The notes under the pieces: model-generated
What the model was told of the DNA's origin: nothing
Seen by the model: the letters and a program-made list of their open reading frames with translations, nothing else
Database searches by the model: none
Source: RYN-230 sp963829725
GTDB lineage: Bacteria; Actinomycetota; Actinomycetes; Streptosporangiales; Streptosporangiaceae
Assembly: GCA_963829725.1 (NCBI GenBank)
Contig: CAWHJW010000015.1
Span: 372,001-436,000, forward strand
DNA length: 64,000 nt
Direction: 5' to 3'
Program-made: the position numbers and the translations under genes
Shown: positions 54,890-63,883 of the stretch, one piece after another
Position numbering within the stretch: position 1 is the first letter of the stretch
Layout: every line of letters starts with the position of its first letter

Positions 54890-55006
54890 AGCTACGAGGC
54901 CGCCCAGCGATTCGCCGCGCTGCCAGGTGCCGCCCGGCACGCCTGGCTGGCGGGCCATCTTGCCGCACTGCGGGCTGGCCGCATTAGCCTGGGCCAACTG
55001 CCATGA
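54890..55006 (+). pseudogene. C-terminus of an unrecognised actinobacterial protein
   Basis: The frame reads SYEAAQRFAALPGAARHAWL then AGHLAALRAGRISLGQLP and stop, a coherent C-terminal helix pair of a type that in actinomycetes is followed by a membrane protein gene. Upstream parts are lost or frameshifted. Its stop overlaps the next ATG (ATGA). Confidence 0.4.
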
Positions 55007-55682
55007 CCACCGGCGAGACGCGCACGGCGGCGACCACAACAGCCGGGACCGCTGCGCCCCGGCCGCCCGGTCCAGCCCGGGCGGGAATGCACCCGGTACG
55101 GTTGCACGCCACCAGCCGGCGGGTCCCGTCAGCCGTGATAGCGATAGCGGCCTGCGCTGCCGGGCTAAGAATCGCGCTCATCGGGCACTGGCTGCCTACG
55201 GCGCACTGCAACTGCCGCTGGTGTTCGAGACCGCCGCCACGACCGTCGTCGCCGCCACCATCGCCAGCCCACTCGGTGATCCGGAACGCCTCACCGGCCG
55301 GTGGCTGCCATACCTGCCGCCGGCCGTCACGCTGGCACTCACCGCCGCCGCAGCAGCCGCGCTGGCCGCCGCTGGCACCGGCGCCCACCGGCCCGGCGGC
55401 ACCCTGGACGTGCTGCGCAACCTGGCCGGGATAACCGGCATCGGCCTGCTGCGCGCCGCCATCCTCGGCGGGGGGCTGTCCTGGGCCGGCCCGGCCGCCT
55501 ACCTGATGCCGGGGGCATACGCCTTGTACACCCAGTAGCACCCGCCGGCGATGACCACGCCGTGGCTCTGGCCCGCCCGGCCACCACACGACCTAGGCGC
55601 CGCAACCTGCGCCGGGCTGGTGTTCACCGCCGCGGTCACGCTCATGACGCTGCGCCGAGCCCGCGACCCCGCCGACGAGTAA
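55003..55682 (+). pseudogene. Integral membrane protein with frameshift and amber codon
   Basis: From ATG 55003 the frame gives HPVRLHATSRRVPSAVIAIA with IALIGHWLPTA, then near 55200 continues in another frame as YGALQLPLVFETAATTVVAA, PPAVTLALTAAAAAALAAAG and LDVLRNLAGITGIGLLRAAI to ALYTQ. There a TAG at 55536-55538 interrupts, but the same frame goes on with TPWLWPARPPHDLGAATCAG then LVFTAAVTLMTLRRARDPAD to TAA 55680-55682. One frameshift plus one nonsense codon. Function unknown; about five membrane segments. Confidence 0.6.
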
Positions 55683-56015
55683 GCCTCTCCCAAAGTCCGC
55701 ACCGCGCGGGCCATCCAGCACAGCGGCAAACCCTCTCCGGCCAGCCAGTTGTGCAGGCCGCAGCCGCCAGGCCTGGGATACCGGCCCACCACGATCGAGT
55801 CTGCTTCACATGGCGCGGCGAGCGTGAGCCCATAACTCACCAATCTGCGCACAAGCACCCGCGCGATCGGCGCAGCTGCCAGCCGCCTATTCGGCGATCC
55901 GGCGCTGCGTAGCCCTTAGAGTCCGTCCCAGCTAGTGATCCGCCCTGGATATGCGCGGCACGCATCGTTGTTCTGACGCTGACCTAGAAAGTCTGCTCGG
56001 CAGTAGCGGTTGCGG
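55683..56015. other. No supported gene
   Basis: Between the membrane-protein relic and the SnoaL gene (which ends at 56016 on the minus strand) no coding sequence is supported. Confidence 0.4.
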
Positions 56016-56414
56016 TCAGGTGATGCCCGCGAGGCGGCGTGCCTCATCCCGGTCCCGGCAAGCCCGCATTGCGGTGATCCGCTGCTGGTCAAGGGTCAGG
56101 ACGAGGTAATTCCGGTCCCCGGCCTGGCGTATCCGCAGACGGTCGATGCCGGGTGTCCGGATGACCACCATCACCTTGTCGCCGCGGACGGTGATCTCCT
56201 CGATCTGTGCCGCCAGCCCCTGCCCAGCCTGACGTTCCAGTGCCCGTTGCAGCTGGCACCGGCCGTGGCACGTCTGCGGCTCCGGGTTCTCAACGGCAGG
56301 ATCGAGGTAGGTCCACTCCAGCTCCGGATCAACAAACTCCAGCATCCCTGCCACATCGCCACAGCCATAAGCCTCGTACGCGTCGCGGACCAGGGCCTCG
56401 TTGCGATCGGTCAT
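56016..56414 (-). CDS. SnoaL-like NTF2-fold protein
   Basis: A 132-residue NTF2-fold protein: NEALVRDAYEAYGCGDVAGM, LEFVDPELEWTYLDP, EEITVRGDKVMVVIR and ITAMRACRDRDEARRLAG. GAAGGA precedes ATG 56414; ATG 56420 is six bases earlier and overlaps the site. No neighbour suggests its substrate. It is one of the few intact genes in this part. Confidence 0.87.
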   Translation of the reverse strand: MTDRNEALVRDAYEAYGCGDVAGMLEFVDPELEWTYLDPAVENPEPQTCHGRCQLQRALERQAGQGLAAQIEEITVRGDKVMVVIRTPGIDRLRIRQAGDRNYLVLTLDQQRITAMRACRDRDEARRLAGIT

Positions 56415-56880
56415 GACCATCCTTCTTCAGGCTGAGCACTTGACAATGACCAGATCGGGGGCAAGTGCCCCCATAGACCAGGCGGCGCACGCGCCGCCGC
56501 AGGCGCACGATCTGCCTGGTGGGGCAAAACGACATGACGACGCACCCACTGGCGGATCACGCCCGCGGACCGGGCTCGGGTGCTGAGGCTTCAGACTCAA
56601 CCGAAGGGTGGCATCGGCACCAGTCTGCGCCCGGGCCGCACGATGCCGCAAGGCAACCGCTGCCGCTCAGAACGGGGCAACGGGCGTGCGGTCACCCAGA
56701 CGGCCTGCCCAGCTGTCAGTTCAACCGCTCCGAGTCGGTGTCTGTGCTTGCGATCTTGGTTGCCGAGGACCAGGCGCAGGCTGAGCGGGCCGCCGATCGC
56801 TCGTGGACGCTCCCTGTGATCATGGCTGGCTGCACCCCGCCGAGGTAGCCGGTGATGGTGGCGGACTGGGGTGTTTGAAG
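56415..56880. other. No supported gene
   Basis: About 470 bases upstream of the SnoaL gene. Frames on both strands lack family similarity. The CMD gene end at 56881 borders it on the right. Confidence 0.4.
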
Positions 56881-57366
56881 TCATCGTGCGCGTCCAGCCA
56901 TACCCACGGCCATCGCGCGGTGGTATGGCTGGAGGCCGTTGGCGATGGCGCAATCCCCGGACAGGATGTCGGCGGGCGTCGTCGCGTTCGGATCCCTGGC
57001 GACCTTCCGGGCCCACCCGGCCATGGCCTTCTCCTGGTCCGTCAGCCCGGCGTCGCTGCCATCCAGAACCCCCGCCGCGAGAGCGGCGTCCGACGCTTTG
57101 CCCAGCTTCCCGCCCCACGCCAGCGAGCAGTACGAGTCCCCGAGGGCCGAGGCGGCGGCGGTCACCAGGATCCCGCGCTGGCGGAAGCCCAAACCGCTCG
57201 GCACCAATGCCTCAGACATCAGCTCGAACAGCTGATTCAGGGTACCTGGCTGGTGCGCCCACAATCGGGACACGTTCCATACGCAGCCGCCGTCTGCGAG
57301 GTCTTCGTCGTAGAGCGCCTGCACGTGGGGGGACACCGGGGGTTCCTCGAGAAAGCTGCCAGTCAT
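56881..57366 (-). CDS. Carboxymuconolactone decarboxylase-like protein, altered C-terminus
   Basis: A 161-residue AhpD-like helical protein: LADGGCVWNVSRLWAHQPGT, LGFRQRGILVTAAASALGDS, YCSLAWGGKLGKASD and DQEKAMAGWARKVARDPNAT. The active-site region has a single Cys (DSYCSLAWG). After TTPADI the usual final helices are replaced by unrelated sequence, so the C-terminus has probably been rearranged. ATGA overlaps the methyltransferase stop. Confidence 0.7.
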   Translation of the reverse strand: MTGSFLEEPPVSPHVQALYDEDLADGGCVWNVSRLWAHQPGTLNQLFELMSEALVPSGLGFRQRGILVTAAASALGDSYCSLAWGGKLGKASDAALAAGVLDGSDAGLTDQEKAMAGWARKVARDPNATTPADILSGDCAIANGLQPYHRAMAVGMAGRAR

Positions 57367-58146
57367 CCGCGTTCTGCTCCTTCGTGCTTGCGGGCCAGGT
57401 AGCCCACGACGCTTATTTCGGCCCGGAGCGGCAAGCCGTCCCGTAGCTGCCCCTGAGCCAGCTCGACGGCAGCGCGATGGAACTCAGCCTCGCCGACATT
57501 CTGGATGGCCTCATAGGCCGGGCCGGTAGAGGCCAGCGCGCGAGCGTACAGCTGCGGGTCCGCGAACTCCCAGGCGAACGGAACGTCCAGGCGCTCAACA
57601 TCGAGGAAGCCGTATGACGCAAGGAGTTGCTCGCCAGCACCAGGCCGGCCGAGCGATATCATCACGGCCTGGTTGCCGACCTTCTCCGCCGCAGCGAGGC
57701 GGAACGGTGCCAGCGCCCAGGCTCCAGGAGAGACCTTCAGGTGACCCCACACCGTTATCCCGGCGCGCCCGCCGGGGCGTAGGACCCGATGTATCTCGCC
57801 AAGGGCGTCGGGCGTGGTGCCCCATCATGCCCCGGAAGCTGATGACGACGTCGAACGCCGCCGGGTCCCACGGCAGGGCGTGCATATCGCCGACCCTGAT
57901 ATCGCATCCGGGGTTACGGTCCCTGGCCACTGCCACCAGCCTGGCCGAAGCATCGACACCAGAGCACAAAGCGCCGCGCAGGCGAGCCAGTTCGACAGCG
58001 AGCCCGGACCCGCAAGCCACGTCGAGCAGCCGGTCCCCGGCATCGACACCGAGCCGATGGTGCACAGCGACATACTCCCGGCAGTTGCCCGGCTCGCTGA
58101 GCGTCGCAAAATCCACCGCCTTACAGCCCCACCCCTCATCCACCAT
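57363..58146 (-). pseudogene. SAM-dependent methyltransferase, single frameshift
   Basis: From the 5' end the frame reads DRLLDVACGSGLAVELARLR (motif I), VGDMHALPWDPAAFDVVISF and FRGMMG. A one-base shift near 57830 then gives TTPDALGEIHRVLRPGGRAG and ITVWGHLKVSPGAWALAP through to ARKHEGAERG. The two halves make one class I methyltransferase of normal length. Either the gene is freshly inactivated or one base is wrong in the assembly. It overlaps the CMD gene by four bases. Confidence 0.8.
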
Positions 58147-58227
58147 CGCCCACTGGGGAAACCCGTGCCCGGCCTCGTCATCGCTGCTCCCTTCGCGACG
58201 CCCGGTCCCCCCTTGAGCTGGTCTGAC

Positions 58228-58420
58228 CGGTCTGCGGGGCGACCGCAGAGCGCGCCTGCAGCAGGGATAGCTTCGCTGGCACGGCGGGCCTGGATGGCGC
58301 GGCGGGCCCGGCTGAGGTGGTCCGGATCGGCGTACAGGTGGAAGTACCAGTTTGCCGTCAGCAACCCGCCCCCCAGCTCGAAGGCCAGCTGCCGCGGGTC
58401 ACTGCCGGCGGGCAACTGCC
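58228..58420 (-). pseudogene. TetR regulator C-terminal remnant
   Basis: The minus strand reads QLPAGSDPRQLAFELGGGLL then TANWYFHLYADPDHLSRARR AIQAR as two blocks, the last two helices of a TetR C-terminal domain. Everything before it is missing, and it abuts the AMP-ligase remnant on the other strand. Confidence 0.6.
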
Positions 58421-58436
58421 TTTGTGCCCGGGGTGT

Positions 58437-58760
58437 CCTGCGCCGGCTGCTGCAAGGTCATCCGCGGCGGGTACAACGTGTACCCGCGCGGGATCGAGGA
58501 AGCCCTGCACGAGCATCAGGCTGTCGCCGAGGTCGCCGTCATCGGCATCCCGCACGCCGAACTCGGCGAGGAAATCGGCGCCGCCGTGCAGCTCAAGCCC
58601 GGAGCGACCGCCACGCCGGCGGAACTGCGCGTTCGCCCGGGAACGCGTCGCAGCCTACAAGTATCCCCGCCATGTCTGGCTGGTGCGCGCGCTGCCCAAA
58701 GGCCCAACCGGCAAGATCCTCCACCGCGAAGTGCAGCCGCCAGCAGACCTCCTTCCGTGC
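58437..58760 (+). pseudogene. Acyl-CoA synthetase C-terminal remnant
   Basis: The frame reads VIRGGYNVYPRGIEEALHEH then QAVAEVAVIGIPHAELGEEI, the hinge and C-terminal subdomain of FadD-type enzymes. A frameshift near 58625 is followed by FARERVAAYKYPRHVWLVRA and LPKGPTGKILHREV, which includes the catalytic A10 lysine. The large N-terminal domain is absent. Confidence 0.75.
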
Positions 58761-58785
58761 CGACCCAACCCGCAGGTCCGGCAGC

Positions 58786-59018
58786 TCAGTGGTAGGCGAT
58801 GGCGAGGTTGGCGTTGCCGGCGGCGACGATGGCGCGTTTCGTGCCGCGGCGGCGGGCGACGCGCCGGTAACGCCCGGCGATGAAAGTATGGGTGCGGGAG
58901 GCGCCGATGATGATCTCGCCGAGGGCGCCGCCGATCCAGGGGTTGCCCCTGCCAGTGGAGCCGCCCTTCTTCTGGCCGGCGGAGCTGTTGTCGATGGGGG
59001 CGAACTTGGCCCATGATG
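58786..59018 (-). mobile_element. IS110-family transposase, C-terminal remnant
   Basis: The minus strand reads ASWAKFAPIDNSSAGQKKGG then STGRGNPWIGGALGEIIIGA and RYRRVARRRGTKRAIVAAGN, ending LAIAYH and TGA 58788-58786. This is the transposase_20 C-terminal domain of IS110/IS116 elements (GRGN.WL...L.E....R...F...RYRR...RRG.KRA). The catalytic DEDD domain and IS ends are missing. Confidence 0.8.
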
Positions 59019-59055
59019 CCTGGCCAACGCCCTAAACTACCTGGGGGTGGTACGG

Positions 59056-59310
59056 CGGATGACCGACTACTCCGGCGCCACCCAGGCGCCGGACGAGGCA
59101 CCGAGCATCTACCGCGATCTCGGCGACCTGAGGGGTGAGGCCGAGACGCTCAACGAGGTCGGGGCCTGCACCGCCTCCAGGCTGATCTGGGCCAGGCCAC
59201 GACGTGCCACCGGCAGGCTCTGGAACTGGCCCGTAACATTGACAGCCCCCTGGATGAAGCAACGCCTGGCAGGCCTGGGCCGCTGCGCCCTGGCCCCATC
59301 TGCAGGGATG
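59056..59310 (+). pseudogene. AfsR/SARP-type TPR remnant
   Basis: Pieces of tetratricopeptide repeats appear on the plus strand: ATQAPDEAPSIYRDLGDLRG then EAETLNEVG, and in a neighbouring frame GQATTCHRQALELARNIDSP. These are the spaced TPR units typical of large AfsR-like regulators in actinomycetes. At least one frameshift is present; no DNA-binding or NB-ARC part remains. Confidence 0.55.
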
Positions 59311-59580
59311 CGCAGCGGCAGGATGGACATGAACTCGAACGGCAGCGCGGCAAACGGCGGGTAGATGAACTTGATGCCGGCGTAAACGGGCGGCCCTGGC
59401 CAGTCCAGCAGCGGGCTGGCCAGGTACGGACGGTAGGAGGGGCGCACGTGGCGGACGATGAGCCCGGCGTCACGATAGACGGTGAGGTCCAGCGGGAACG
59501 ACCACATGCCGTGGTGGCTGTAGACCACGTGGACATACCAGGCCAGGGCAGCCACCAGCGCTGCCGGCGCCGCCGCGCCA
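59300..59580 (-). pseudogene. GT87 (DUF2029) mannosyltransferase-like fragment
   Basis: The minus strand reads AALVAALAWYVHVVYSHHGM, WSFPLDLTVYRDAGLIVRHV and GIKFIYPPFAALPFEFMSIL, the first loop of polyprenol-phosphate-mannose-dependent GT87 enzymes with its conserved acidic residues (DLTVYRDA) and the YPPFAAL segment. Only about 90 of more than 400 residues remain. Confidence 0.65.
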
Positions 59581-59756
59581 GCAGCAGGCCGCCTTCGCGG
59601 CGGGTGGCCTGGGACGCGGCAGTCGCATGGCTGGCCTGGCTGGCGGGGATCATGCGCGCACCTGTCCGCCGCGGTGATGCGGCTGGCGGAGGAGACAACG
59701 ACTGACAACCGGCGAGGATAGTGCGCCGGGGGCGGATGCCCGGGAATTCAGGCCAG

Positions 59757-60596
59757 CGCGGCCCGCCGCCGGCGGATGAAGCTGGCCGGACCACTCATGC
59801 CGAATACGTGCCGAAATCGCCTCTGAGGGCGGTGCGCGGCGTCCAGGAGCCGGGCGTAGCCGGTCTCGGTGAACCCCTCGCGCTGGTACTTGCCGCGGCG
59901 GCTGTGGTGCACGCGGTAGATCAGCCGGGGCCGGCACCGGGCTTGGCGGCGATTAGCGCGGCGAGCGAGGCGCGCTTGTTGCTGCCGCCCGTCACCGTCA
60001 CCACCGAGGTGGTGCCCCGCCGTCCCCAGGTGCGCCCTTCGGCGGCCTTAAGCCCTAATGGCCAGACTCGTCTTCGAAACAGATCCAGGCGCCCGCGCCC
60101 GCCGCCGTCCTTCTACTACGGGCCAGGTCTCCTCCCGCCAGGAGGCGATCGCCGCCTCGTCCCGCCCGGCGGCCCGCCGGGCAGGGACCTGCACACTCCA
60201 GCCGATCCGGTGCAGCAGCAGGTCCATCCCGGCCAGCGTGTACTCCACCCCGAACTGGCGGCGCACTCTACCTCCGTGATCCGCGCCAGCGTCGACCACT
60301 GATCCTCATCCCAGCTGTGCTCGGCGAGGCCAGCGTCCAGCAGTGCTGCCACTCCCGCAGCTGAGCCAGGCTGAGCTTGCACTTCGCCCCGCCTGCGCCC
60401 CTGGACGCCAGCGCGGCCCGGCCCCCGCAGCCAGTGCCCGCCGCCACCGGTTCGCCGACATCCGGCTCACCCTGAAGTGCCGGTCCACCTCCCAGTCACT
60501 GGCCACCGTCTCGATTAACTCCGCAGCCGCCAACCGCACCATCTCCCGGCGGGCCCGCTCAGCCGCGTCCAGCCCGCCATCATCCGGGTACCTCAT
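59757..60596 (-). mobile_element. IS630-family element remnant
   Basis: Almost a full IS630-type transposase can be pieced together on the minus strand. From ATG 60596: GLDAAERARREMVRLAAAEL, the HTH FRVSRMSANRWRRALAAG; then RRQFGVEYTLAGMDLLLHRI with GWSVQVPARRAAGRDEAAIA; then ICFEDESG (first catalytic Asp), GSNKRASLAALIAAKPG, and LIYRVHHSRRGKYQREGFTE. Several frameshifts and internal stops separate these blocks. The final catalytic segment is degraded. I could not identify terminal repeats or a TA duplication with confidence. Confidence 0.8.
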
Positions 60597-60662
60597 CCAT
60601 CCGGCATACCTCAGAACAGGCCAGCCGTCACCAGGGCAGTAACCCCCGCCATTGAAGATCTT

Positions 60663-61427
60663 TTAGCCGATAGCGGTGCCGAACAGGTGCCCGATGCCGT
60701 AGGTGAAGGCCAGGCCGAGCGCTCCACCAATGATTACCCGCAGGACGGCGCGGCGGACGTTGCTGCCGCCCAGGCGCGCGCTGAGGGCACCAGTCAAGCC
60801 GAGGGCGATCAGGACGGCGGCAAAGGTAACCGGGACCCGCAGACTGGCCGGAGGCAGCAGGATGGCCAGCATCGGCAGCAGAGCGCCGGACGTGAACGAC
60901 AGCGCCGAAGCGCCAGCAGCCTGGACCGGGCTGGGGATGTCAGCAGGGTCGATGTGCAGTTCGGCGTCCAGATGGGCGGACAGGGCGCCGCGTGCGGTCA
61001 GTTCGGTGGCCACGGTGCGGGCGGTTGCTGCGGAAAGGCCTTTGGCTTCGTACAAGGCGGTCAGCTCGGTCAGTTCGGCGTCCGGGGTGTCAGCGAGTTC
61101 ACGTTTCTCCTGTCTTATCTGAGCGCGCTCGCTGTCGCGCTGGCTGGAGACCGATACGTACTCGCCCAGCGCCATCGATACGGCCCCGGCGACCAGTCCG
61201 ACCAGTCCGGCGGTAAAGATAGGGCCACGGGCCGTAGTGGCCCCTGCCACTCCGATAACGATGCCGGCCACCGACACGATCCCATCGTTGGCGCCAAGCA
61301 CTGCGGCCCGCAGCCAGTTCAACCGTCCCGCGGTGCCGCCAGAATGCGGCTCCCGGGGGTGAGTCGCCCGCCCGCTCGCGGCGGCTTCCACCTGGGCGGC
61401 GGAGGGCATGACGTCGTCAGCGCTCAT
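60663..61427 (-). CDS. VIT1/CCC1-family iron/manganese transporter
   Basis: A 254-residue membrane protein. TM1 and TM2 have WLRAAVLGANDGIVSVAGIV and GLVGLVAGAVSMALGEYVSV, the NDG and SMALGEY motifs of VIT family transporters. The cytoplasmic metal-binding helical insert follows (about 95-160; QRDSERAQIRQEKRELADTP), and three more TM segments end the protein. It probably exports or stores Fe2+ or Mn2+. The gene is intact between two relics. The ribosome site GGAGG is only one base from ATG 61427, so an internal start is possible. Confidence 0.9.
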   Translation of the reverse strand: MSADDVMPSAAQVEAAASGRATHPREPHSGGTAGRLNWLRAAVLGANDGIVSVAGIVIGVAGATTARGPIFTAGLVGLVAGAVSMALGEYVSVSSQRDSERAQIRQEKRELADTPDAELTELTALYEAKGLSAATARTVATELTARGALSAHLDAELHIDPADIPSPVQAAGASALSFTSGALLPMLAILLPPASLRVPVTFAAVLIALGLTGALSARLGGSNVRRAVLRVIIGGALGLAFTYGIGHLFGTAIG

Positions 61428-61451
61428 GCCTCCACAAGTACTGCAACGTCA

Positions 61452-61930
61452 GCCGAAACGCCAAGTGCGCTGGCTACGGTTGCTGCTGCTGGCCGCCAAG
61501 GACGGCACCACCATCCATGTCAGGGATTTGCGCAGCGGGCGGCATCTCTATCACCTGCCCCGGCGAGTGCGGCGCAGCGGCCCTGCCGCCGAGCACGGAA
61601 CACCTGGATGGCCTGCTCGCGACCATCGGCCCGGCGGGCGATGTCAGGGGCGGCACCGACGATGGCGCGCAGTCGGCCGGTGGCCGGGTCTCTGAGGGTC
61701 CGGTAACCAGGTCACAGCCTGCAGCGTGTTACCGGACGGATCGATGCTGGTGACCGCCCGCCGGTCCGGCGTCCTGGTGGTATGGGACACCGTCACCTGG
61801 CAGCAACTCGCCCGGTTGACAGCCAGGGGACATTGACCGACACCTGCTGGTCGCCCGGCGGTGACCGCATCTACGCGGTTGGCGGCTCCGGCGCCGCCCG
61901 CTTCGATCAGCCCGGGCCCGGCGCACGCTA
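61452..61930 (+). pseudogene. WD40-repeat protein remnant
   Basis: Short WD40 signatures are spread over frames: DGTTIHVRDLRSGRHLYHL, NQVTACSVLPDGSMLVTARR with SGVLVVWDTVTWQQLARL, and CWSPGGDRIYAVGGSGAARF. They are about 130 bases apart, as expected for successive blades. The frame changes and stops show that this is the decayed end of a larger WD40 protein or kinase-WD40 fusion. Confidence 0.6.
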
Positions 61931-62103
61931 ATGACGAGGCCGTCCCCGGCCCACACCGTGACTCTCACTGTTGCGGCGATCCCAGCTTCTCGCGACGGGC
62001 ACTTTCCGTCATGCGCACAGGTGCCCTATTGTGGTCGGGTACATTCCAGCTTCGTTCCTGCGACAAGGACGATGCCACGGACATCCGGGGGGGATGTGAG
62101 GCA

Positions 62104-62646
62104 ATGCCGTATACGCCTGCTCAGGTGAAGGCGAGCCGTGCCGAGGGCCGGAAATTAACAGCGGCGCTGGCCGGTGGGCAGCGACCACCTGCGATAACGG
62201 TCCCATTCCGGCTCTCACAGGGTGAGACGTGTTACGCGCAAGGTCCGGCGCAAGTATGGCAGTTCCTGGAGGGCGACGGAACCTACGTCCACAAGAGCCG
62301 GGGCGGCTTTGGCCTCGTCGGGCTCGCCGTTGTGGCAAGTACCGCCGCAGGCAACAGAGCGCGGAGGTCACGTGCCACGCGGGAGGCCGCCCCCAGGTTC
62401 CGGCCGGTGGATGAGGGCACCATTTACCTGACCGACCAGCGTTTCGTGCTTCAGGGTCGGATGCAATGGAGCGACTTCTGGCACGAGAATGTCCGTGTGG
62501 CCACCTGCGACGGCAGCAGCATTACACTCGAACTCTCGGGGGCTCCGCCGATACAGCTGCACGTCTGGCCAATCGACTACTACATTGCGCTCTTCCACTA
62601 CCTCGCATACAACAACATCATCCAGATCCCGTCGGACGGGGACTGA
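62104..62646 (+). CDS. Hypothetical protein with PH/GRAM-like domain
   Basis: A 180-residue soluble protein starting at ATG 62104 after TGAGG. The C-terminal half, EGTIYLTDQRFVLQGRMQWS, DFWHENVRVATCDGSSITLE and IQLHVWPIDYYIALFHYLAY, has the beta-strand then C-terminal helix layout of bacterial PH/GRAM-like domains that bind proteins or lipids. An N-terminal region (MPYTPAQVKASRAEGRKLTA) is helical. A short Arg-rich and hydrophobic segment near 80-100 (GLVGLAVVASTAAG) could touch a membrane. No function is assigned; codon use is ordinary, so the gene looks real. Confidence 0.7.
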   Translation: MPYTPAQVKASRAEGRKLTAALAGGQRPPAITVPFRLSQGETCYAQGPAQVWQFLEGDGTYVHKSRGGFGLVGLAVVASTAAGNRARRSRATREAAPRFRPVDEGTIYLTDQRFVLQGRMQWSDFWHENVRVATCDGSSITLELSGAPPIQLHVWPIDYYIALFHYLAYNNIIQIPSDGD

Positions 62647-62842
62647 TCAGGCGCGGGCCTCGCAGGCAACCAATACGTTTGATGTTCCCTGTGACGCGTC
62701 AGCCACCCAAAGGTACAGTATCGTCACAGACCCTGATTCGCTGCCGGAAGAAGAAACTGGGTCACAGGGTTCGTCTTGACCCCTCGCAACCTGCGAGGGT
62801 TTCCCCCCGAGGGTACGGACGTCCAAGTCGCCTATACCTTGG

Positions 62843-63082
62843 CAGACCGGGCTGAAGTCTGGCACGCTGTACCCGATCTTGATCCGGCTGGCCGACCGGG
62901 GCCTGGTCGAGGCACACTGGCAGGATGAGCCGCAGCCAGGTCGGCCGCGGCGGCACCTGTACCGGCTGACCGCCGACGGGCTGGCCGCCGCCGCGCTGGC
63001 CAGCGCGGCTGAGCCGGCGGCGGGGCCGGGCGGGCGGGCAGCGCGGAGCGGGCGCGGTGTGATGGCGCGGGCGGCGCCATGA
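62843..63082 (+). pseudogene. PadR-family regulator, 5'-truncated
   Basis: The frame joins the family at QTGLKSGTLYPILIRLADRG, the recognition helix of a PadR winged helix, and continues with LVEAHWQDEPQPGRPRRHLY then RLTADGLAAAALAS. The first helices are missing because upstream sequence (62647-62842) is unrelated. Its end overlaps the next ATG by four bases, as in intact PadR-membrane protein pairs. Confidence 0.65.
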
Positions 63083-63290
63083 GCGGGCTGAGCCGGGTGG
63101 GCGGCGCGGCGCGGCGTGCCTGGTGTCGGCCGGGCGGCGTGACTGGGTGGAGGCGATCTGGGCCGAAGAGCCCTACCAGGCTCCGATATTGCTCCGTCCA
63201 TGGCGCTGGCGTGGATCTTGTTGTTTGGCGCCCCGGTGGCGGCTGGGATCGCCGCCGACTGACGCAGCTGTCCGCCGGAACCTGACCACG
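63079..63290 (+). pseudogene. Remnant of PadR-linked membrane protein
   Basis: From ATG 63079, MSGLSRVGGAARRAW is followed in a shifted frame by RRDWVEAIWAEE, the segment found at the start of membrane proteins encoded next to PadR regulators. No membrane segments remain in frame. Confidence 0.4.
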
Positions 63291-63454
63291 GCGCAGAACG
63301 ACGCCGGGAAACGCTCACCCGGCAACGGGCCGAAGCCGGCGCAGGATACGAATGCGCAGCTGACCGGCGCTGCCGACACGCACCGAACTGGCGGATATGA
63401 GCTGATGAGCCGGGCAGTCATGCCGTCAGCGAAACACGCAGATGGTCGGCGTTC

Positions 63455-63840
63455 GGCGCCATGGCGGCCGCGTGGGGCTCACCCCCACCGTCCGCGGCAG
63501 CGATCGCACCGTCCGCCACGGCCGGATCTCCAGGCAAGGCACGGCCTGGCTGCGCTGGGCCGTGGGCCAGGCAGCCCAGACCGCCAAGCGCCCACCCGCA
63601 TTCGTCCCTGCCTACCAGGGCCATCGCCACCCGGCGCGGCAAGCAGATCGCCACCACCGCGATCGCTCGCAAGTTGCTCACCCGCGCATGCCACCTGCTC
63701 ACCGACGCCGGCATCACCGGCATCACCGGCATCACCGGCCCAGCCCACAGCCCACCGTCACCCTTATCCACCCGGGAAGGAGCGCCACGCCCCGGCGCTC
63801 GCAAAGCACATGAGACCCGTAGCATGCCGGGCCGCCCGTG
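63455..63840 (+). mobile_element. Second IS110-family transposase remnant
   Basis: The plus strand reads GLTPTVRGSDRTVRHGRISR then QGTAWLRWAVGQAAQTAKRP, the C-terminal domain of an IS110-type transposase, and after a frameshift near 63620 RGKQIATTAIARKLLTRACH LLTDAG as two pieces. Next comes a triple GGCATCACC repeat (63711-63739) coding GITGITGIT. It is a different relative from the copy at 58786-59018. Confidence 0.7.
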
Positions 63841-63883
63841 ACCCCCGGCGGGGCCGGGGCGGTCGTGACCTGCCCGGTATAAG

